A stretch of 64,000 nucleotides of DNA, from NCBI GenBank assembly GCA_021432635.1, contig MU270085.1:267917-331916 (forward strand), given 5' to 3'. The stretch is from Thozetella sp. PMI_491 (taxonomy: Eukaryota > Ascomycota > Sordariomycetes > Chaetosphaeriales > Chaetosphaeriaceae). The notes under the pieces were generated by a model that had not been told where the DNA came from, did no database searches, and worked only from the letters and a program-made list of their open reading frames with translations. A program made the position numbers and the translations under genes. Shown one piece after another: positions 55,839 to 64,000 of this stretch; within the stretch, counting starts at the first letter, position 1; every line of letters begins with the position of its first letter.

Positions 55839-58800
55839 CGTGGGCGGCGGCAGGAGCCAGGGGTGGCATGCAGTTGCTAAAATTCCTCCTCGCTCGGTTC
55901 GTGGTGGGAAAGGAGCGTAGCCGATAAGGATGGAAAAGACTGTGTTGTGCGGTCGAGAAAACAAGGGGGGCAAAGTTGTCGAGGGGACGAAGCTAAAAAA
56001 ATTCGGGTCGCTGCAGTGGTTGCAATTCTTCCCACACTTCATAAATGGCGGGGCAATATGAAGTTAGTGAGGTGCAGGAAAGAGGGCAGCTCCCACCCGA
56101 CCGCAGCGTACACCGCATCGAACCGCATTTCAGGCGCCAAGGAGGGGGGAGGGGCGACGAAAGGGGGGGCAGTATTTCCGTCGCTAGTGGGGCAGAGAGG
56201 GCGAGGGAGGGAAAAAGAAGAATGCCTTGGTCGCCTGCCTTCTACGTCTCCTTGCCGTCTCTTTGCGCTCCCTATCACTCTCCTCTCCCTCTCTCACGCG
56301 CCCCTCAAACCCATTGGTTAGCTTGGTCCTTCCGGCTTCACAGCATCCAGCACCACCAGGTCGGTAAGGCAAACAAGGCAAATCCCTCTCTGGAGCTGTA
56401 GTGGCATTCCCTTGGGACTACCTCGAGCTACTTCGGGCTAATTTGACCAAACCCTTCTCCCTCCAACACCATCGAACAACAATTCAGAAAGCAGCACCGG
56501 GCCACAAATCAAACCAGCAAACCAGAAAAGCAGGAAAAAAAAAAACCAACCCTGGGCAGGAACTTAATGCGTGCGAGTGACTGAGGACCTTCCCCATGTT
56601 TTCCACCCCCCTTTTTAGCGCTATTCGGTATTGTTGCAACTCAGAAAATGGCCAAGCCGATATGCAATCGATAGCCCTCAGTTGACTGTAGCCCAGACTT
56701 AAGAGCAACGGTGCAAGGCACTGACTGACAAGGCCCGTTTCAGTCAGTCCTTCGTCCGGCCGTCTCTCAGTTGAGATGGCAGACCAGGGGGCTGGCGCAG
56801 AGAGTTTCGCTTTTGCAGGCAATGCGGGCCACCAGTGGCCGAACCCCTAGGCTGTTTGCCACGGACAAGACCGTCTGAAGACGATGGGTTTCATTGTCAA
56901 CATGCCCGAATGCGGCCTCTTTTCTAGCACCCCTCCTCAAGGTTTTGACCTATTCAAGATCATCTACAATAGTTTGAGGCTTCAGGCTAAGTGCGCTAGA
57001 GCGAGACTCGGCCTCGCCATTGTATCGGCGACACTGAGTTTCGTATGTATAGTGCAGGTCAATACTGATAGCACTCCGACTGCATAGACCGGGCGGTGGG
57101 GGGGGGAGGCCCTTCCATCCACAAATCAGGCTCGCCCAGACTTTTCAGTCTCGATGAATTCTGTTCTTAACGAAGTGGCCAAGAAATATGTAGAAGGAAT
57201 AGCAAAGCAACCGACAGGTGAGGCCCTTGGGCACAGCTTAACCCCTCCCGCCTCCCATCCTGCTTTTTTCTGCCCCTCGCTATTCTCATGGGCCTCGCTA
57301 TGTTCATGTCGTGAGCTGCAGAGCCACTACTCCCCGCGTGGCTTTTTGGGGGGTCCAGATCTCGGATCCTCCCCGCGTCCTCCTCTCCAACTTCCGATTC
57401 CACCATTGCGGTAACGAACACAAACGATGCGCTCACCCCACGGGCCTGCAGCCGCTGACGCCCCAGCCTACCCTTGTCCTCCCATTCCTCAACCCCCTTG
57501 AACATCTCTACCTTCGTGTATACCAGCCCAACCGCTATTCCTAGAGACACTCCATAGGGAATACCCACTCGCCGCCATGTTCGTGTTTGCCACAAATTCT
57601 GCCTTAGCCTTTTCCGACCCTCTGCTGTGCTAGCGAGTTCTCCATCCCGCCCAAGTTGGTTCCAGGTATTCTAACTCTGCCTCCAAGACATGAGCCGCTT
57701 CTTGGGATTGGGGGAACACCGGATTGAGACAGTGTGCAGTTGGGGGGGCCGGGGGTTGGCCATGCCTCCTCATATGCATTGCCTGCAGCAATATCTACCT
57801 TGTGTCGATCCCAGTCATTTGGTCCCAACAGCCGGGTGAAGCATTTATCAACCCGCGTCTTACTTCAGCATCAGGTGGTACCAATCGCCTCAGCATCCAG
57901 CTAGCATCCAACTCTACTACTCTCTGCCCTTTTGACGCAGGTATGGACGCCGCCCCAAGCGATTCTAGACCATCGTGATGTTCTTAGAGCGGTATACCGT
58001 AGCATATCACCCGCTTCTTTATTTCTGTATTATTCGCCCTCGTTGTGAGATAGGACCAAGAACAAAAGTGCCCCTGTCCCCGTGCCCCCGTCCCCATACG
58101 TTTTGCCTCGACGAACAAACAGATCGATTCCTCTATGAAGGGAACCTCACTCTAGGCCCCAGATCTCATAACTCAACTTAGTTACGCTAGGCGGAAGCCG
58201 GAGGGACTGATTTATTTCCGGTTGCTATCCGAGGCGCAAAACATAACAGAATGAAATTTAGTATATATGGTCTATAAATAAACGTCCCGAGCCAGCCAGT
58301 ACTCCTGAGCTCCGCCCTGGCTGCTAGCATCTCCTTTGCACGCCAGCCCATGGTATCCTTCTGCTTCTGAAACGGACAGGGAAGCCTTAATACTACTTGG
58401 CTTCTTTCACAGTTGGTCCTGGACTTCTCCCCGCTCTATGCAAGTTCAGGGTCCTGCCCCAAGTTCGCCCCCCGCAGCCCTTCCTTCACAACCCCAGGTC
58501 TCGAGCACGAGCACAAGAACGAGGCTGGCGATTGGGCCTTGAAGACCCGAGAGCAAAAATGGGCGGTTGCGCTGGCCCCGCCCGAGCATGAATCCGTGTT
58601 CATATGATCTAAGACCACGGAACAGTAAATATCATGCATGCTTAGGGCTCGTACAGGGCTCTAGACGGTCATTTCCAGAAATGCCTTTTGTATTCATGGC
58701 TAGAGTACGCATAACAGACACCGTGATCATGTAACAAGAGACGGAGAATGAAAAAAAAAGAGACCAAGGCCGCCCATCGCAATCAACCGTAAAAGCATGG

Positions 58801-60915
58801 TGCCTCCAACTCCGGACGGTGCCCGATAAGAAATAGTAAAGTACAAGACATAACATTTGCTCCCTTAAGTTCTCTTCATGTTGAATGCTACCATAAACGC
58901 AAGCCGCCACTCAGTGAAAACCCACTAGGACCCAAACTCCGGTCCAAATAAAGATACAGGCCCATCAAGCAAACAAGTCCATACGCACTCCAGAACTATC
59001 AACATAATTAGTAAATGGTCCAGTTCACCTCGACCACACATGCGCTTCCAAATTACTCAGAATGGACAGGCTTTACCAAAAAAAAAGGTCGGGCCAAAGA
59101 AAAAAGAAGCAAATGACTAACAGTGCGTTTAGACCATGCTTGGCTGGCAGGATGCCGGGGCCGTGTACATCAAATCCAGGACGGAGCAAGGGTACGGGAG
59201 AAGTCCAAATACGAAACGACGAATCCAAGGCCGATAGCTGGTCCGGGGTAATCCTGGTGGTCTCCGGGAGGTAGTGGCAATTTGCCCTTGGATATCCTTA
59301 TATGTGCAATTTTTTTGCGCTTGAGAATCCCAGTAGAGTTGAGCATGTGCTGAGACAAAAAAAAGTGGCCTCGAGGAATCCAAATGCCAGACAAGCTTGA
59401 GCCACAGACCCGAGGAAACGTAATACTCCAAACTTGGTACCTAACACCTTGACGGCCGGCGTCGCCATCCAGAAGACGATGAAGCAAGAGAATTCAAACT
59501 AATGGCGTCCCGGGAAACAGGCGATGATCATGTCCGGTTTTGGTTGTACCCGGCTATGGGCAAACGGCCATGGTCTTACCACTTCCGACTCGTGTCGAGT
59601 CATGCAGCTGTCTTGATATGGAGCATCCACGGGTGTAGAGCAAGCAAAGGAGAGCCTGGCTGAGGCTGTCGGCCAGTGCCATCATGGATGGCTTGGTGGG
59701 CACACACACACTGCGATGATGGCATTTGTCCCGTGGTCAACCCATGGAGCTTGTGGCTTCAATAGAAAAACGAGATTCCGTGGCTGGCCTTGTCCGGGCG
59801 TAAACAGCCCTTGGTGGCAGTTGTTATCCAGGAATTCCGTGCGGCTTGCAAGTCTGGGAACAGTCCAACGGTGGATCCATGGCAGCCAAACAAGTTGGTA
59901 GGACAACCCGGGCGGTAAAAGTAATAGAGAATCCCGCAAGGTATGCCCGGAGTCCAAGGTCTGTAGTGTGTTAGTGGCGGCAAGCTCACTGGGATCGATT
60001 GATCGCCCGACTGGTCCGGTCAAGGGAATAGTGATGGAGTAGCGCGCGTTGAGATCAGAGATATTTACACTCTCCAAACACTTACCTTGCTGTCCGGACC
60101 ACCGGCCCGTCCTGTCTCCTGGGCGGCGAGGGAGGTTGTGTCTCTCCATTGCTCCCAAGGCGTCAACACCAAGTCGGATCCAGATGCGCGGCAAGGCAAG
60201 GCTCGGCTCATGGGGGCAGTCAAAGAGGGCCCATCTCCGGACAGCAAGGGCTGGAGGCGAGACAAGGTAAAATGCAGCAAAAAATGAGACCATACCATCT
60301 CAGCGTAGCTCCCTCCTATACTCCTCCCCCTGAGGTCCTTTGGTATCATCATGGGTCATGTCATTTTACCAATTCTTCCGGTGGAACAGGAAATGCATAT
60401 TAGAAGGAAAACACCCCGACTTGCAGCTCCGCCCGCATGCAGATGCCCCCACACGCAAGAAGAGAGTAGATAAGAGAGGAGAAGAAAGAAACGGGAAAGC
60501 GGCTCAGCCGAGCCAAGTCCGTCCAGGAAACGAAGGCCGTCCATCCAGGGGTATATAGGTGGGGTTGGTCCATGGAGGGCAATTCCTTGGCAAAAAGATG
60601 TGACATTCGGAACCACGTGCGAGCTCCGATGCCCGCTGGCTGGTGACAATATCGATGGAGGTGCAGACTTGCAGCTCTGAAAGCATATTCAAACCTCTAT
60701 CCCTGTATCCAGGACGAGACAAAGCAAGATGCAAGCAAGAGCCGACGCCGTGTAGTATGAGGTGGGTAAGAGGGGACAAGGAACCGGGTCCAGGGTCCGC
60801 GGTAACAAGCAGAAGCATTAGGAAGCACTCACGAGACTGGCATCTCGTGCGAGGTCATAGAGAAGAAGGGACCCGCCCGGCAGGATCAAGCAAGGCGTAG
60901 TCGGGGAGAGGCCTT
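55839..60915. other. Gene-poor interval, about 5.1 kb
   Basis: Importin upstream region and RfeG 3' side. Composition becomes more AT-rich around 57950-59500. Overlapping short frames only; one possible small gene or remnant at 57330-57600 is listed separately. No recognised domain elsewhere. Confidence 0.4.
57424..57600 (-). other. Possible exon of an unrecognised small membrane protein
   Basis: The minus strand reads RRVGIPYGVSLGIAVGLVYT then KVEMFKGVEEWEDKGRLGRQ: one hydrophobic span followed by a charged helix, ending at a GTGAGC donor-like site near 57431. No convincing ATG exon was found upstream. The plus strand in the same place also offers exon-like sequence, including MNSVLNEVAKKYVEGIAKQP from 57154 with a GTGAGG donor. 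Only one, or neither, can be real. Confidence 0.25.
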
Positions 60916-62436
60916 TCATCGATGGCGGTGCTGGCGATGCTCCCGGCGCTCGTTCGCGTGTCGGTCCTCTCGGTCACGTTCCCGCTCGCGGTCGCGGTCG
61001 CCGCGTTCCCTGTGGGGCCGTTCCGGTCGTTCTCGCGCATCACGTTCACCTTCACGGCGGGAGGTTGCCCCGGGGGTTCCACTGTTGGTCATCTGAGTGT
61101 CTGTACTACTGGCAGGAACTGGGGTGCGGGACGACGAAGGCGGGGCCTGGGGCTGGCCGGAATACTGCTGCTGCGCGTCGGGGAGAGTACTGTACCCTGT
61201 ATTCGATTGTGCGCCTGCGGGAGATGCTACAGCGTCAGAAGAAGCCTGGGTGGCGGCGGAGACTTGGATCCCGGCGTTGTACGCACCACCTTGGCCACGG
61301 CCGTAGAAGGCATCAATGGGCTGGGAATAATTGGACTGCGCTCCATAGTATGGGTCTTGGGCATAGCCTCCTGACTGTGTCTGCCCGTACGCCTGGGCCC
61401 TGCTCGAGGCCGGGACAGGAGGGGGGGCCATCCTGTTTTGGGTGTAATCAGTAGCACCAGCAGCATTGTTATAGTTGGCACCCGTGGCAACATAAGGGGC
61501 GCCTAGGTTATACTGGTCCGTAGGTTGGACACCGGGGCCTGTGGCTGGCGCACCAGTCCTATCCACGGCGGCGTGCGGGACCTGGTATTGGCTGGATCCA
61601 TAGCCAGAGTAGCCCTGCTGCGCCTGTGAGCCGTATCCGGGCTGGGCTCCGTAGGCGGGGGCAGGGGCCGGGTTGTTCGAGCTCACTCCATAGTATCCGT
61701 CGTTTCCAGTTCCTGGGTACCGGGGTGTGGCAGCAGGCTGCGCGAGAGGGGCATTGGGATAGTCCACGGCCATGGGATCGCCATATCCTGCCTGGGCAGC
61801 ATCTCCTGAGGTAGGACCGTAGAACTGACGGTGCTGGTGGGTCTCCGAAGTGTGGTACCTTGGAGGATCACGAGACGAGGGGGCTGTGGGAGAGTTAGAC
61901 TTTCGCGCAAACACGCCGTTCATCACTTGGCTCGGGAGCGTTGTACCTCCGGCGGAGCCGCCAGCGGACCGGGAAGTCGACCGTCTTTCCTGCTCCCAGC
62001 GAGCAGAGTCCGCTTTGAGATCTTGGATCATGGCCTGTGACACCACCGTTACTCAGTCTCAAGGTTCATATATACAGGCAGCCGTACAAGCCGTATTGCT
62101 TCGGGGAGGACAGGTTCATCGGTCACTCACCGTAGTCAGGTTTCGGTACGCCGTAATGAAGTAGCCCTGAGTTACGCGACCGTCGGGAGCCTAGGGGTGG
62201 AAGGAAGAGTCTTGTCAGCAAAGCTAGGCAACACATCCCCGGAAGATGGGGTGGGGGGAAGGGAGGTCACAAACCTCGTAGGTGCCAGGGCGGACGAGCG
62301 CATCATTGCCCAGATAGCGACAGATGTCGGCGGTGATGACCTCTCGGTCGATGCCATCGCGCGGCACGAAGTATTCGTTCTGGCGCGCGGCGCCGCCTTG
62401 GTTCGGCGGCTGGCCACGACTAGGTCTTGTCGACAT
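60916..62436 (-). CDS. RfeG-type putative transcription factor
   Basis: Three exons on the minus strand (62436-62275, 62190-62131, 62034-60916) encode 446 residues; introns of 84 and 96 bp join in phase 0. The conserved N-terminal module (about 1-95) contains EYFVPRDGIDREVITADICR, RPGTYEAPDGRVTQGYFITA and AMIQDLKADSARWEQERR, matching Aspergillus RfeG-like proteins, which are annotated as transcription factors; direct DNA binding is not established by anything visible here. Residues 120-340 are a Tyr/Gly/Gln/Ala-rich low-complexity region with many GY and YG pairs, prion-like in composition. The last 50 residues are an Arg/Glu/Asp repeat (RERERDRE-type) like those of RNA-processing factors. 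The start at 62436 is supported by the conserved MSTRPSRG opening. Confidence 0.88.
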
Positions 62437-63303
62437 GGTGGGCGACGGGGGAGGAAGGTCAACGACAAGCAGGCGGCTAGCGGGGGCGGCGGGGGAGGAG
62501 GGGAGAGGAGAAGGCGAGGCGGGGGCCGCGGACCGAGGAGTGCGAGAGTCTAAGTTATACTGCGAATAAGGATGGTGGTGAGGCGGTCGGGGGCGACGGC
62601 GGCGACGACGGGAAGGCGGCTGCGGGCAGAGTTGGTGGGAGTGGGAGGGTGGAGGGAGAGAGGAAAGCGGGCGAGGGTGGGAAGAAAAAGGACAGGAAGA
62701 CCCGGCGCTTTCTTTGGGCTGGCCCTTGGGTTGGGCCGATGGGTGGGTCAGGGTCAAGCCTGGTGCCGGAGCAGAGTCAACGACTGGTTGGGACTGCGGA
62801 GGCAGTACCAGTGGGGATGGGCCCGCGGTCTCTGGTTGGACAGGGCCCGCAGCGACGGCTCCCAGTTGGCTGGAGGAGGCCACCGTGCTGGGGAGCCTGC
62901 GAGCAGAGGCCGTGCCGTGGCGCGCAAGCGGGCTGGCGAAAACCTGGACGGTGGCGAGGGGATGCCAGCCCAACCAACGAAGCCTAAACCGGAATATGGA
63001 CCTTGGAGAGGGAGGGATCTCCGGGACACGGAACCAGCCAAGAGGATGGGATGGACCCAAAAAGCAAACGAACGAAGAGAGGCGAAATCTAGTACGACAT
63101 CCAAATGGTCAAAACCCGGAGAGAGGGAGAGGGGTAGGCCGAGAGGGGAACAGGCAGACGTCTAGGTCCACAAGGCGAGGCTCGACTTTCCAGTCCCAGT
63201 GCAGTCAGTCGTCGTGGCTTTTCGAGGGGTGAGGAAAGTGCCAGGCCAGCAAAAAAATACCGATCCAAAAGGGGAAGGGGTGTGTGGCTTTTTTTTTTCT
63301 TCC

Positions 63304-63333
63304 CACACGCACACACACACGCACACACACGCG
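63304..63333. repeat. CA-rich microsatellite
   Basis: About 30 nt of CA dinucleotides interrupted by CG, preceded by a T9 run. Confidence 0.85.
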
Positions 63334-63753
63334 ATGACGGCAGGAGCAGCTGTCAGGTGCGACCTCAGTAGGAGCGACGCAAACAAGCCGGGATCAGGGT
63401 CTGACAAGCCCCCGAAAAGGGTGGGCTTTGGGGGGCAAGCCTCTTTCTCCCCTGCTCCCTAGGCGTGGCTTTTGCGAACCTCGTTCGTTGTCGTACAAAT
63501 GCAACGGCCGAGTTAGCTGCGCGGGTCGAGGTGGCTTGCCTGGCTTGCCTTGCTCTCCCGCGGGTCTCGCTCGCACAACGATGGCTCGAGGCTGTGGAGA
63601 AGGGGGGTGGAGGGGTTGTAGCGTGGAAACCTCCACTAACACGGGGTATCCGTGAGGCAGAGAGTCACACTGCACAGCAGGCTAGAAACGGCAGCGACAC
63701 GAGGTTGTGATGGGTAGCCCGTACCGGTACAACTTCCGCAAGGTGGTGGCGTT

Positions 63754-63782
63754 CAGCAGCAGCAGCAGTAGCAGCAGCAGCA
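63754..63782. repeat. Interrupted CAG repeat
   Basis: Nine CAG-type units, one of them TAG, from 63754. Confidence 0.85.
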
Positions 63783-64000
63783 AGAGGAGGCGGTGGTGGT
63801 TCAAAGTGCGCAGAGAGGCAAATGGTAGTAGCGGTGCTGCGTCGGTAATCCGAGCTCATTTGAACCTCTGCGATGACGCTATGGAAACAAATGTCCGAGA
63901 GGGTCAGCCCTGTGTAGACTCGGTAGTTGGGGCCGAGCTTTGACACCAGTGAGGCCTGTGGTATCAACCCGGCTTCTAGCTTTTCCCTGGTCCTGATTTC

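Larger units (their letters stand above)
62437..64000. other. RfeG upstream region to window edge
   Basis: GC-rich 5' region of the RfeG gene with two microsatellites. Overlapping open frames (for example 62572-63165 plus and 63060-62224 minus) cover the RfeG first exon or look random. No second gene supported. Confidence 0.45.

Noticed and set aside
59682-60293. 203-codon minus-strand frame
   Set aside because: No motif; lies in the RfeG 3' region where composition gives chance frames.
62224-63060. 278-codon minus frame covering RfeG exon 1
   Set aside because: It includes the true first exon but extends upstream in low-complexity sequence and reads past the intron donor; the conserved start is 62436.
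1-64000. tRNA, 5S rRNA and CRISPR arrays
   Set aside because: A reading for B-box, 5S-like and spaced direct-repeat patterns on both strands gave no convincing candidate; a covariance-model search would be decisive.

Overview
The window is nuclear DNA of a filamentous ascomycete, most probably a Sordariomycete. The genes are GC-rich and are cut by short introns (about 50-120 bp) with GT-AG ends and CTAAC/CTGAC-like branch sites. Several proteins belong to fungus-specific families (DUF7580, AcuF-type C2H2/TPR, RfeG). Assignment below that level is inference. I could support eleven protein-coding genes by joining exons at splice sites that keep the frame and restore the family sequence. I saw no rRNA, tRNA, CRISPR array or intact transposon by eye.

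Layout. 1-4.6 kb: a divergent pair made of a C2H2 zinc-finger/TPR protein (minus, running off the left edge) and a DUF7580 protein (plus), sharing a 514-bp promoter; both look like parts of the fungal STAND/incompatibility-type protein repertoire. 5.5-7.3 kb: a low-complexity Lys/Ala/Pro plus Gly-repeat protein. 8.5-16.6 kb: two housekeeping genes on the plus strand, REV3 (catalytic subunit of DNA polymerase zeta) and ISN1 (IMP 5'-nucleotidase). 17.0-19.1 kb: a secreted M28 leucine aminopeptidase (minus) containing a 9-nt micro-exon. 20.5-22.7 kb: a CYP52/CYP539-like cytochrome P450. 24.0-26.0 kb: an uncharacterised coiled-coil protein (minus).

26.0-43.5 kb: about 17.5 kb with no gene I can support, lying between two divergently transcribed genes. 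Most of it is GC-rich with short tandem repeats, but about 29-32.4 kb is visibly more AT-rich and may hold decayed coding fragments. 43.5-45.9 kb: a Hal4/Sat4-type protein kinase (ion homeostasis). 45.9-51.8 kb: a second gene-poor stretch with a C-run/G-run hairpin, a C16 run and a strong G-quadruplex-type cluster. 51.8-55.8 kb: an importin-7/8 (Sxm1/Nmd5-type) nuclear import receptor in nine exons (minus). 55.8-60.9 kb: gene-poor. 60.9-62.4 kb: an RfeG-type putative transcription factor (minus). 62.4-64 kb: its upstream region with CA and CAG repeats.

The genes do not form one pathway: DNA damage tolerance, purine catabolism, extracellular proteolysis, hydroxylation, cation homeostasis and nuclear import are independent. 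The most unusual aspects are the STAND-like divergent pair, the large gene-free intervals around the kinase gene, and the micro-exon in the peptidase.
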